NCBI GenBank assembly: GCA_047638975.1
Contig: JBLINB010000044.1
Coordinates: forward strand, 1 to 13,286
Length of the DNA: 13,286 nt
DNA from: JAPKEZ01 sp047638975
GTDB taxonomy: Bacteria; Planctomycetota; UBA1135
Direction: 5' to 3'
Below, piece after piece: positions 1 to 7,802 of this stretch (positions are counted from its first letter, which is position 1; every line of letters starts with the position of its first letter). The position numbers and the translations under genes are program-made. Under the pieces are notes generated by a model. The model was not told where the DNA came from. It made no database searches and was given only the letters and a program-made list of their open reading frames with translations.

Positions 1-124
1 CTATTTCGGGCAGGTGGTAGAAGATAAGTATAAAGATCGCTTGATAAAAGCTGCCGAAACTTGCCCAGTCAAGCAGTCGCTGCATCCTGATATCGAGTTG
101 AACATAAACTTCCACTGGAAATAA
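1..124 (+). CDS. OsmC-family protein, C-terminal fragment
   Basis: The open frame starting at base 2 reads 40 residues to a TAA at 122-124; the 5' part lies outside the window. The visible tail contains an AETCPV segment followed by a short hydrophobic strand (IELNINF). This resembles the second conserved cysteine region and last strand of OsmC/Ohr-like proteins, which reduce organic hydroperoxides with a cysteine pair in the cytoplasm. Only the putative resolving cysteine region can be seen, so the subfamily (OsmC, Ohr or YhfA-like) cannot be decided. The stop is six bases before the trpS ATG, so the two are probably co-transcribed. The family call rests on a short fragment. Confidence 0.6.
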   Translation, partial: YFGQVVEDKYKDRLIKAAETCPVKQSLHPDIELNINFHWK

Positions 125-130
125 TTGGCT

Positions 131-1120
131 ATGTCCAAAACTTACCTTAGCGGAATTCAACCTAGTGGCTTATTGCATATAGGCAACTACTTTGGTGCTA
201 TCCAGCAGCAAGTTGCCTTAAGTAAGCAAGACGGCAGCCACTTCTATTTCATCGCCGATTATCATTCTTTAACATCCTTACGCGATGCCGATAAATTGCG
301 CGCATTGGTGCGTGAAACGGCGATTACTTATTTAGCCTGCGGACTTGATCCCGAGCAGGCGGTACTGTTTAGACAATCTGACGTGCCCGAAGTGACCGAA
401 ATTCAGTGGCTGTTGTCTACAGTAACTGGCATGGGGCTACTCGAGCGTGCGCATTCTTTTAAAGACAAAATAGCCAATGGCGTTGAGCCAACGGTTGGGC
501 TGTTCACTTATCCGATTTTGATGGCTGCAGATATTGTGGCATATGATTCGGATATCGTGCCTGTGGGTAAAGACCAAGTACAGCACATCGAGATGACGCG
601 AGACATGGTGGGCTACTTTAACCAAAAGTACAAAAGCGAAGTCTTTAAGCGTCCAGAAATGTTGCTTGAAAAGTCAGAGACGATGCAAAAAGTTCCGGGT
701 ATCGATGGCCAGAAAATGTCAAAGTCTTATGGCAACGATATTTGGATATTCGAAGAAGGTAAGAAGCTTAAAAAACGCGTCGGTAAAATAGTTACCGACA
801 GTCGTCCACCTGAAGAGCCTAAAGATCCTAGCGAGTTGTTCGTCTTTGATTTGCTGGCACTGTTTCTGGGCGCCGACGAGCTCGCTGACTGGAAAACCAA
901 GGTTGCAGCCGGTGGTGCAGATGCGCCGGGCTATGGCCATCTAAAAATGCGTCTCAAAGACGCTATCGAAGACCACTTTGCCGAAGCGCGCGAAAAGCGT
1001 TTAGAACTTTTAGATCAGCCTAAGCTGGTCGACGAAATCTTGGCGAATGGTGCTGCCAAAGCAAGAACCCGGGCACGAGAAGTTCGCGACCGGGCTTTGC
1101 ATGCTTGTGGCTTGCGCTAA
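131..1120 (+). CDS. trpS: Tryptophanyl-tRNA synthetase
   Basis: This 329-residue cytoplasmic class Ic enzyme charges tRNA-Trp with tryptophan using ATP. The HIGH-like signature is PSGLLHIGN (residues 11-19) and the KMSKS loop is at 195-199. Between them are the family segments GLFTYPILMAADI (123-135) and PVGKDQVQH (144-152), which form the tryptophan and ATP pocket. Length is typical of bacterial TrpS (about 325-350), and no key motif is missing. I chose ATG at 131; an in-frame TTG at 125 would add only two residues. A weak GGAA at 117-120 lies about ten bases upstream. No leader peptide or T-box precedes it, and it probably reads on from the OsmC-like gene six bases away. Its 3' end faces the PD40 gene across seven bases. 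Confidence 0.97.
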   Translation: MSKTYLSGIQPSGLLHIGNYFGAIQQQVALSKQDGSHFYFIADYHSLTSLRDADKLRALVRETAITYLACGLDPEQAVLFRQSDVPEVTEIQWLLSTVTGMGLLERAHSFKDKIANGVEPTVGLFTYPILMAADIVAYDSDIVPVGKDQVQHIEMTRDMVGYFNQKYKSEVFKRPEMLLEKSETMQKVPGIDGQKMSKSYGNDIWIFEEGKKLKKRVGKIVTDSRPPEEPKDPSELFVFDLLALFLGADELADWKTKVAAGGADAPGYGHLKMRLKDAIEDHFAEAREKRLELLDQPKLVDEILANGAAKARTRAREVRDRALHACGLR

Positions 1121-1136
1121 GTTTTAATTACTTAGC
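1116..1136. terminator. Small stem containing both convergent stop codons
   Basis: GCTAAGT (1116-1122) and ACTTAGC (1130-1136) form a perfect 7-bp inverted repeat around a 7-base AT-only loop. The trpS TAA lies in the left arm, and the stop codon of the opposing PD40 gene spans loop and right arm. The stem is short and neither side is followed by a T-tract, so it is at best a weak bidirectional terminator or pause site. Chance is a serious alternative. Confidence 0.25.
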
Positions 1137-2234
1137 AGGCTGAGCGTCATCTAGCCATTCAGCGATAAACATATTGGTGTCGCCGCTTTTCTTCGAGTTA
1201 CGATTACTCGAGAAAATCAGTTGGCGTCCGTCGTGATTAAACATCGGGAAGCCATCAAAGCTTGGGCAGAATGTAACTTGACGGTTGTCGCTGCCGTCGG
1301 CATTGATCATGAATAAATCAAAGTCGCGCCCAGTTTCACTTGCCTGATTGGAGCAGTAGATAATGCGCTTGCCATCTGGATGCCAATACGGGCCAAAGTT
1401 TGCCGCTTCGTTGTGCGTCACTTGAAACTTGTCTGAACCATCAATATTCATGGTACGGATTTGCAGCGCCATCGGTTCGATAGAATCGCGTGCGAGCAGT
1501 TCTTTGTAGTTTTTGGCTTCAGCTTCGGTGGACGGGTAGTAAGAGCGGTAAACAATCTTGCTAGAATCAGCACTAAAGAATGGGCCACCGTCGTAACCTA
1601 ATTCATCGGTAAGTTGAGTTATGTTTGAACCGTCGATATCCATGATGAATATCTCTAGATCGCCGGTGCGGCGTGAAGTAAACACAATGTGTTTGCCATC
1701 CGGAGAGACGACTGCTTCGGCATCATAGCCGTCGTGCGCTGCTAATGGCGTGAGTTCCCAGGTATCTAGGTCACGCACGTATAGGTCGAACTGCGGGAAG
1801 ATTTTCCAGACGTAGCCATTTGAAAAGTCAGCGGGGGGCAGGCAATCATCGGCAAAGCCGTGCGTCGAAGCAAACAAGATTTTGTTGTCGCCAGGCATGA
1901 AGTACGAACAAGTCGTACGGCCAGTGCCGGTAGAAACTAAACGGCGCGCGCCACTTAACAAATCGAGTTCGTAAATTTGATCACAATCTCTGTCGCCGAA
2001 AGTGGCTTGATAAGTGATGCGCGTACCACCCCAAGAGAAGTAACCTTCGGCATTTTCGCCTTCGGTAGATAGGCGACGGATTGCGCCAAAATTAACTTCA
2101 CCTTCATAGCGTAGGTCTTCGCGTTGTGGCAATGCAATGTCTTGCACGGCAGGCAAAGGTTGTGGAACATCTGTTTGTGGCTTTGCGGCATGTGGATGCT
2201 GCGCCAATGCTGAGAGTATTAAGACAGTAATCAT
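1128..2234 (-). CDS. Exported PD40/TolB-like beta-propeller protein
   Basis: The 368-residue product begins with a short hydrophobic export-type segment (residues 1-11, LSALA then Q as a plausible cleavage point). The rest carries WD40-like PD40 blades: repeated strands of the form PDGK-IVFTS and FIMDIDGSN-QLT (about 178-209), HPDGKRIIYCSN with NADGSDNRQVT (about 285-321), and HDGRQLIFSSNRN (334-346). Segments such as GRTTCSYF, GYDAEAVVSPDG and GYDGGPFFS match a conserved family of six-bladed-type propellers found in many environmental bacteria. No catalytic residues are recognisable; propellers of this sort usually bind proteins or ligands. It lacks the separate N-terminal domain expected of true TolB. 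The ATG overlaps the yidD stop as ATGA (2234-2231), which suggests coupled translation. Function is unknown. Confidence 0.85.
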   Translation of the reverse strand: MITVLILSALAQHPHAAKPQTDVPQPLPAVQDIALPQREDLRYEGEVNFGAIRRLSTEGENAEGYFSWGGTRITYQATFGDRDCDQIYELDLLSGARRLVSTGTGRTTCSYFMPGDNKILFASTHGFADDCLPPADFSNGYVWKIFPQFDLYVRDLDTWELTPLAAHDGYDAEAVVSPDGKHIVFTSRRTGDLEIFIMDIDGSNITQLTDELGYDGGPFFSADSSKIVYRSYYPSTEAEAKNYKELLARDSIEPMALQIRTMNIDGSDKFQVTHNEAANFGPYWHPDGKRIIYCSNQASETGRDFDLFMINADGSDNRQVTFCPSFDGFPMFNHDGRQLIFSSNRNSKKSGDTNMFIAEWLDDAQPAK

Positions 2235-2458
2235 TTCTTTTTCAGTGGGACGGGATCAAATCCGCCTTTGCAGAATGGTTGGCAGCGTAAGAAGCGCCAA
2301 ATGGTAAGGGCCAGCCCCTTAAGTGCTCCGTGTATTTTAAGGGATTCAAGAGCGTAATGCGAGCATGTAGGTTCAAACCGGCACTTCGATGGCCCAAGTA
2401 TCGGACTTATGAATTTGCGATAAGCGTGAATCGGTATTGCAAAGATGTAAGCTAGCAT
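2231..2458 (-). CDS. yidD: Membrane protein insertion efficiency factor YidD
   Basis: This small 75-residue protein shows the full YidD signature: an N-terminal amphipathic/hydrophobic helix (LAYIFAIPIHAYRKFISP), then CRFEPTCSHYALESL (residues 26-40), GALKGL, WRFLRCQPF and GGFDPVP near the end. Family members are peripheral inner-membrane proteins that assist YidC/Sec-dependent insertion. The start ATG shares one base with the rnpA stop (TAATG at 2460-2456), the normal rnpA-yidD arrangement, so translation is probably by re-initiation; no Shine-Dalgarno is visible. Downstream, the usual yidC is replaced by a PD40 propeller gene that overlaps it by four bases. Confidence 0.95.
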   Translation of the reverse strand: MLAYIFAIPIHAYRKFISPILGPSKCRFEPTCSHYALESLKIHGALKGLALTIWRFLRCQPFCKGGFDPVPLKKK

Positions 2459-2835
2459 TAGTGTTCGCCCAGCTTACGCATGACTTTTGCGCATAGTTTG
2501 ACTAATTCAGCTTCGATTTCGGGTGTGCGAAGCTTGAGATCACGTGATGTCGGTATCAAGATGATGTCTAGACTGGGCAACTGCTGGCGCTGCAAGCGAA
2601 ATGCCGAACGTAATACGCGGCGCATGCGGTTACGACGCACCGCCGAGGTGTTGAATTTGCGGCCTACCGATAAACCCATACGCGCACCGTCTTCTTTGGT
2701 GCTCGGTGCCGCCACCATACGCATGTAGTCACCGCGCACGCGTATGCCATTTGCATAGACATGAGCGTAATCGCCCTTGCTGCGTAGCTGAACACTACGC
2801 GGCAATAAAACACGGATGGCGGGTGAATCTATCAT
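2458..2835 (-). CDS. rnpA: Ribonuclease P protein component
   Basis: The 125-residue basic protein is the protein cofactor of RNase P, which binds the precursor-tRNA 5' leader and supports the catalytic RNA. The diagnostic block is GLSVGRKFNTSAVRRNRMRR (about residues 54-73), containing the RNR signature, preceded by LPRSVQLRSKGDYAHVY, the usual N-terminal strand region. Length is normal for the family. I use ATG at 2835; a GTG immediately upstream (2838) would add one residue, and an AGTAGGTG stretch abuts it too closely to decide between them. rpmH, nearly always directly upstream of rnpA, is absent: the next gene is lat in the opposite direction. It heads a coupled rnpA-yidD-PD40 unit. Confidence 0.95.
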   Translation of the reverse strand: MIDSPAIRVLLPRSVQLRSKGDYAHVYANGIRVRGDYMRMVAAPSTKEDGARMGLSVGRKFNTSAVRRNRMRRVLRSAFRLQRQQLPSLDIILIPTSRDLKLRTPEIEAELVKLCAKVMRKLGEH

Positions 2836-2906
2836 CACCTACTAGTTTAACGCTCTACAGCCTTTTTACTTGGGTTTTAAGGCAGATGCCTGTAAGATAT
2901 TCGGTT
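2836..2906. promoter_or_regulatory. Divergent rnpA/lat promoter region
   Basis: These 71 bases separate two divergent genes and must hold both promoters unless the signals lie inside coding sequence. Toward lat, TTGGGT (2870-2875), a 17-base gap and TAAGAT (2893-2898) form a weak sigma70-like pair. Its predicted transcription start would fall within a few bases of the lat ATG at 2907, giving a nearly leaderless mRNA. Toward rnpA only a poor -10-like TAAACT close to the start can be found. The location follows from gene layout; the exact boxes are guesses. Confidence 0.4.
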
Positions 2907-4226
2907 ATGAGCACTACAATTGATTCAAAATCCGTCCACACTAGCTTAGCCAAGTGGATTCTCGTCGACGGCTACGACATGGTACTAGATATCGACAAAT
3001 CTCACGGTGCAACGCTGCACGATGGCCGTAGCGGTAAAGATTTGCTCGACTTTTTCGGTTGCTTCGGATCTACCCCCGTCGGCTGGAATCATCCAGCCCT
3101 AATGGATGAGGCGTGGCTTAAGTCTACACATGGCGTGATGGCTAACCGTCCGGCTAATTCCGATCTGTACACCATAGAGATGGCAAATTATGTCGAAGCT
3201 ATGGGCGAGATGGCGGTCCCTGAAGGTTACAAGCATATGTTTTTCGTCGAAGGCGGAGCATTAGCTGTCGAAAACGCGCTTAAAGTCGCTTTTGACTGGA
3301 AGGTGCGTCGTAATCGTTCTAAAGGTATCGACGCCGATGTCGGCAGCAAGATTCTGCATTTCGAAAAGGCGTTCCACGGTCGTTCGGGCTACACCTTGTC
3401 TTTGACAAACACTTCGGCTGACAAAGTGAATTACTTCCCTAAGTTTGATTGGCCACGCGTTAGTGCGCCAGCTTTGAAGTTCCCAATGAGTGATTCTGAG
3501 ATGGTCGAGCATGTCGCCGCTGAAGACGCATGTTTTGCTGCTATCGATGGCGCCTTCGCCAAGTGCGGCGACGACATCGCTGCTATTTTGATTGAAACGA
3601 TTCAGTGCGAAGGTGGCGACCGTCACTTCCGTCCAGAATTCTTGCAAGGTTTGCAGGCGCGCTGTGAAAAATACGATTGTCTGCTTATCTGTGACGAAGT
3701 GCAAACCGGTTACTTCGGCTCGGGCAAGCCATGGGCGTTTCAGCATTACGGCATCACACCAGACATCTTTAGCTTCGGCAAGAAGTCACAGCAATGTGGC
3801 ATCATGGCCGGACCACGTATCGATCAAGTGCCTAACAATTGCTTCGAAGTTTCAAGCCGTATCAATTCTACATGGGGCGGTAACTTAGTAGACATGGTGC
3901 GTGCAACTAAAATACTCGAAGTCATAAAGAATGACAACTTGTGTGCCAACGCTGCTAATCAAGGTGAAAGTTGGTTAACCGAAATGTCGCGACTAGCTGC
4001 GAATTACGATATGGTCGACAACGTGCGTGGCAAAGGTCTAATCATGGCTTTTGATATGCCAAACGGCGAAACACGTGACAAGGTGCTTAGCACCATGTTT
4101 GAAAAGGGCATGGTCGGACTTGGTTCTGGCGAGCGCACTGTACGTTTCCGTCCGCACTTGGCCGTTACAGATGCTGACTTAGCGAAAGCTTTAGAAATCA
4201 CTGAAGCGGTACTAAAAACTCTATAG
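2907..4226 (+). CDS. lat: L-lysine 6-aminotransferase
   Basis: This 439-residue PLP-dependent class III (fold type I) aminotransferase moves the epsilon-amino group of lysine to 2-oxoglutarate. The product is allysine, which cyclises to piperideine-6-carboxylate. It follows actinobacterial LAT (EC 2.6.1.36) closely: FVEGGALAVENALK (113-126), AFHGRSGYTLSLTNT (155-169), CEGGDRHFRPEF (234-245), the PLP aspartate in CDEVQTG (D263), the PLP lysine in FGKK (K292) and NSTWGGN (320-326). The EGGDRH glutamate (E235) matches the residue tied to lysine specificity in that family. The frame stays open back to 2706, but that would run through rnpA and conservation begins after 2907. No lysine-catabolism partner gene adjoins it. 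Its stop overlaps the opposing gene by six bases. Confidence 0.93.
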   Translation: MSTTIDSKSVHTSLAKWILVDGYDMVLDIDKSHGATLHDGRSGKDLLDFFGCFGSTPVGWNHPALMDEAWLKSTHGVMANRPANSDLYTIEMANYVEAMGEMAVPEGYKHMFFVEGGALAVENALKVAFDWKVRRNRSKGIDADVGSKILHFEKAFHGRSGYTLSLTNTSADKVNYFPKFDWPRVSAPALKFPMSDSEMVEHVAAEDACFAAIDGAFAKCGDDIAAILIETIQCEGGDRHFRPEFLQGLQARCEKYDCLLICDEVQTGYFGSGKPWAFQHYGITPDIFSFGKKSQQCGIMAGPRIDQVPNNCFEVSSRINSTWGGNLVDMVRATKILEVIKNDNLCANAANQGESWLTEMSRLAANYDMVDNVRGKGLIMAFDMPNGETRDKVLSTMFEKGMVGLGSGERTVRFRPHLAVTDADLAKALEITEAVLKTL

Positions 4227-7200
4227 TTTTAAACGCTGTTCAAGTTCACGCGCAAACTCTGCAACTTCAATGCAGGTTTGCGCGTCTTGCATTTTACTGA
4301 GTATTTCACGCGCCTTATCTGCCGAGCCAGAATCAATATAGCCCTCGGCCTTCTTCAGCTTAAGCATATTTGAACGCGCGGCGCGATAAGTTTTGCTGCG
4401 TTCGAGCTGGCGCTTGCGTGGTGCACCTAAGTCATCGGCTAAGGTCGTACCCTTAAACTCTATGACTAGCGTTTGAAGTAATGCTTGTGCAGCAAGTAGA
4501 CGTCCTTCTTCGATTAATGCTTCAGCGCGTATGGGCAAAGCTGCACCCTCGGCTTCGATTTTATCGCGTAGCAGTTTGGCGTCGAGTACTACTTTCGAGT
4601 AGTCAGCATCTAATTCAACCAGCGGGGCAATAGCGTCAAGGGCATTACGCCACTCGCCGACTTCGAATAATTGCAAGCCCTGGCTAAGTTTGCCAGCATG
4701 CTTGAGGATTTCGCGCATTTGGCGTTCGGCGATTAACTCTTCGATAACCGTATCCACCGGAGTTTTGATGGGCGCGTTTTTATCCCATCCACGTTTGAAC
4801 GGTAAATTCGGATCACCTTCCCAGTAGACCTTGCCGTCGACGTCGATTAATAATACGCGCGGAATATTGAGGCCTCCGTTACCGATGTTATATGCCGGAT
4901 AGATTTTGTAATGAGTGTCGTAATACACCGAAATATCTTCAAGCGGATGTGTGGCTACCCAATCTAAAATCTGCGGCGCGGTGTGTTGATTGGTGGCGAT
5001 GCAAACAACCTTTACCCCATATTTTTTGTACTTCTTCGCCAGCATCGAATAGTAATCGGCTGTCGGAATTAATTCATCTTGCTGCGGAGTCCAGAATGCC
5101 ATTAGCGTTAAGTCGCCAATGCGTTGCTCGAGATCGAGAGGCTCGCCTTGTAGCCATTCTCCGGAGAATTGCGGCAAGTTAGGCGGCTTTAGCCCCTGGA
5201 AGACTCCGGGTGCCCGCGAATCGGGATCGGATAGGCGTTTCTCTAAGGTAAGCTGGCGTTCTATGCGTGAAGCCGGATCGTGAGCATCACGCACCAACAT
5301 ACGCACGTTACGGTAGGCGCCATTGCCGGTAGTGGTGAATAAACCGAAGGAGCCACGAACTGCAGAGCGCGACATCTTGATGGTGCGCAAGTATTTGTCG
5401 TCAAAGTAAATGTCAACTACAGCTTTTGCTCCGACCTGAGTGACGACATCGATGCGGATTTTATGCCAACCATGACCAATGACGACTTGTTGCTTATCGC
5501 GTGGAATCCAGGCACCGCCAAGTTGAGTTTTCACTTCGAGCGAACCCTTGCGATGCAGCATTAAGACTTGCGTATTACGCGAATCTTTAAAGCCGAAACA
5601 TAAACCAAGCATACCCGGATCAAGCGGGCTAAATCTAAATTGAGTTTCTAGTGAAAAGTCTGAATTGAAGGATGTGTCGTAAATTAATGCGCGCGTTTGC
5701 AATTCTTCGCCTAGTGTCTCAATCTCGGGATCGTTAACAACGGTGGCCTCAATCATTGTTCCGTAAGCGCGATAAGATTTTTTATCAGCAAGTGGACGCC
5801 AGCCGTCAAGGCTCATCTCGTTATACGCGACTTTCCAGCGTGAAAGCGTAATGCCGGTTTCTTTAGCAATCTTAGTGTAGAAAGCCATCGCGTCTGGCAT
5901 CGACCACGATGCTGACATGCGGCGCGTGATTTCCATCGCCATGCGGTACATCTTTAGATCATAATATTGGTGCGCTAATTCAAGGCCCTGTTCTTCGAGA
6001 TTTACCTGCAGACGCTTATGCTTTTTAAATAAAGGGTCGAGCTCGGTAACTAAGGCAAGCGCTTTCTCGACGCGCGAGTCATCATTAAGACCGCGCAACG
6101 CCATTTCGTTAGCAAACTTACTGTACATCGCCGCCGCACGATCATCGAGTTCAAGTTCGTGCAACAACTTCGCCATCTCCCATTGTGCCTCAACATCATC
6201 GGGCGCATACAACAAAGCCTCTTCGAGCAACTCTAAAGCTAAATCATCTTCACCGCGTTCAAGCGCCATATCGGCATAAGCCAACAAGTCGTCTTCAGGA
6301 GATTCTTTGCCAATGGTTTGGTCACGCAACCGCAGCAACCAAGCTTTCATGATCACATTTAATTCGTCAACAGTTTTGCACGGCGCATCCGGACGGCTTA
6401 AGACGAATTCTTCGAAGTGCTGAATGCGTTGCGATAAACCTTTGCTCGCCGCACCGCTTAAATAATAATTATGCAGCGGGTCGCGCAACACCGCACGCCC
6501 AGTTGTCGGCTCGCGATAATTGTATAAGAAATAAACAACGCCCCAAGTAGGCGCATACCAAGGTGGACCCCATCCATACTGATTCTCGATTAGCATGCGC
6601 AAGCTTGGTGCCTTCGGCGGGGTGGCCCATTCACCTTCTTCATCGCGAACTCCGTCATTATGGTCTTCCATCCAGCCTTGCTCGAGGCGTGGTACTAAGG
6701 CAAATAAACGTCCGCCATTAACGCGATTCCAACGGACGGTGCCGTTAGAAAGAATATCGGTACCTTCGAAGAATGAAGCATAAGCCTCATTGAGCCACCC
6801 AGGGACACCGCCCTTGCCGGTTAGTGAGACGAACTGATGTGCCGCTTCGTGAAATAAAGTCTCGTACATGCCCTTTAAACCGGCAACACCATCGGTGCCA
6901 CCAATATAAGTTTCTACGGCATTGCCGGTAAAGTGACCAGCAGACCATTCAACAGGTGGACCTTGTCCGAGCTTTAAATATTCGTCGCGGCTTTTGAAAA
7001 CATTAACGTCAATCTTAGGTACCGAGCCGCCGTCTTCTTGATAATGAAAGAACTTGCGATAGGCAAGATTCATTTGGTCCATGGCGATGCCAGCAGTTTT
7101 TAAAACCAGGTAACCAGCATTGGTGTGCACCCGGTAATGCTCGGTTTCATCATGCCACCGGTCTTTCCATTCACTGTGTTTGGCGTTGTTCTCGTCAATC

Positions 7201-7802
7201 CATTCGCTATCTACACCAGCAGTAGGGTCGGTGCCGGCAAACAAGTCAACAGTCGCTGTATCAGCGCCACCACCACGTTCGATTTCTTTGAGTCGCTGCT
7301 GCGCACCCTTCGATTGCGGATTGATATGCAGAATCTCTTGTACTACTTTTATCGCAGAGTGATGACGCCCTTTATCACTATGTGCTTTTTCAATTTTGAA
7401 TAACTCTTTGATGTAGTCGCCAGATAAATCAGTGAAGTCGTCGGCAAAGGGATCAATCGATGCTAATTTACTTTTAACTTCTTTAAGTCGTTTACGCGAT
7501 ATCGGAGACTTGTCTGCTGCTTCAACAATCTTCAACCACGCATGCCAAGCATAAGCGGCGGTGTCTTTGTCGTCCATCGCCTCAGCGACCAACGCCCACT
7601 GCTCGAGTGCACCTAAATGTTGATCGTCGCGCTCGAGTGCGCGCTCGATATCGGATAATGCTGCCACATAATCTTTCTCTTCATAGTGCCGCTGTGAGGC
7701 ATTAATGAATTTTTCAACGAAAGGGTTGCCGCCGCCACTGCCTTGCACAGACAGCCAGCTTAAGGAAACAATTACTACAACAATAGCGGATAGCTTAGAC
7801 AT
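4221..7802 (-). CDS. Exported TPR, MA-clan peptidase, LamG-like and thioredoxin-like protein
   Basis: The 1193-residue product starts with a signal peptide (residues 1-21, core AIVVVIVSLSWL). TPR-like helices follow (about 25-185), then a DUF1570/peptidase-MA type gluzincin domain (about 215-365) with HEAAH at 318-322 and a third ligand in WLNEAYASFFEG (E339). Next come more TPR helices (about 505-580), a concanavalin/LamG-like beta domain (about 655-840), a thioredoxin/TlpA-like domain (about 870-1010) and a helical C-terminus. In the thioredoxin domain FWTPQQDEL stands where FWxxWCxxC is expected, so the redox cysteines are gone, while the IPRVLLID cis-proline strand (P981) remains. It probably acts in the envelope as a zinc peptidase; the substrate is unknown. 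I chose ATG 7802, which gives a clean signal peptide and an 8-base overlap with rlmN; ATG 7844 would add 14 residues ahead of it. Confidence 0.85.
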   Translation of the reverse strand: MSKLSAIVVVIVSLSWLSVQGSGGGNPFVEKFINASQRHYEEKDYVAALSDIERALERDDQHLGALEQWALVAEAMDDKDTAAYAWHAWLKIVEAADKSPISRKRLKEVKSKLASIDPFADDFTDLSGDYIKELFKIEKAHSDKGRHHSAIKVVQEILHINPQSKGAQQRLKEIERGGGADTATVDLFAGTDPTAGVDSEWIDENNAKHSEWKDRWHDETEHYRVHTNAGYLVLKTAGIAMDQMNLAYRKFFHYQEDGGSVPKIDVNVFKSRDEYLKLGQGPPVEWSAGHFTGNAVETYIGGTDGVAGLKGMYETLFHEAAHQFVSLTGKGGVPGWLNEAYASFFEGTDILSNGTVRWNRVNGGRLFALVPRLEQGWMEDHNDGVRDEEGEWATPPKAPSLRMLIENQYGWGPPWYAPTWGVVYFLYNYREPTTGRAVLRDPLHNYYLSGAASKGLSQRIQHFEEFVLSRPDAPCKTVDELNVIMKAWLLRLRDQTIGKESPEDDLLAYADMALERGEDDLALELLEEALLYAPDDVEAQWEMAKLLHELELDDRAAAMYSKFANEMALRGLNDDSRVEKALALVTELDPLFKKHKRLQVNLEEQGLELAHQYYDLKMYRMAMEITRRMSASWSMPDAMAFYTKIAKETGITLSRWKVAYNEMSLDGWRPLADKKSYRAYGTMIEATVVNDPEIETLGEELQTRALIYDTSFNSDFSLETQFRFSPLDPGMLGLCFGFKDSRNTQVLMLHRKGSLEVKTQLGGAWIPRDKQQVVIGHGWHKIRIDVVTQVGAKAVVDIYFDDKYLRTIKMSRSAVRGSFGLFTTTGNGAYRNVRMLVRDAHDPASRIERQLTLEKRLSDPDSRAPGVFQGLKPPNLPQFSGEWLQGEPLDLEQRIGDLTLMAFWTPQQDELIPTADYYSMLAKKYKKYGVKVVCIATNQHTAPQILDWVATHPLEDISVYYDTHYKIYPAYNIGNGGLNIPRVLLIDVDGKVYWEGDPNLPFKRGWDKNAPIKTPVDTVIEELIAERQMREILKHAGKLSQGLQLFEVGEWRNALDAIAPLVELDADYSKVVLDAKLLRDKIEAEGAALPIRAEALIEEGRLLAAQALLQTLVIEFKGTTLADDLGAPRKRQLERSKTYRAARSNMLKLKKAEGYIDSGSADKAREILSKMQDAQTCIEVAEFARELEQRLKL

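Noticed and set aside
1128..2234. TolB of the Tol-Pal system
   Set aside because: The propeller lacks TolB's N-terminal domain and no tol or pal genes are nearby; it fits a generic PD40 family better.
2706..2906. Upstream extension of the lat reading frame (67 extra residues)
   Set aside because: It would run antisense through the start of rnpA, its residues resemble no aminotransferase N-terminus, and family similarity begins after the ATG at 2907.
3261..3746. 161-codon minus-strand open frame inside lat
   Set aside because: It is antisense to a conserved enzyme, has no family resemblance and no start signal; it is a shadow of lat codon usage.
4749..5193. Active thiol-disulfide oxidoreductase domain in the large exported protein
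   Set aside because: The position expected to hold CxxC reads FWTPQQDEL with no cysteine, so redox activity is unlikely.
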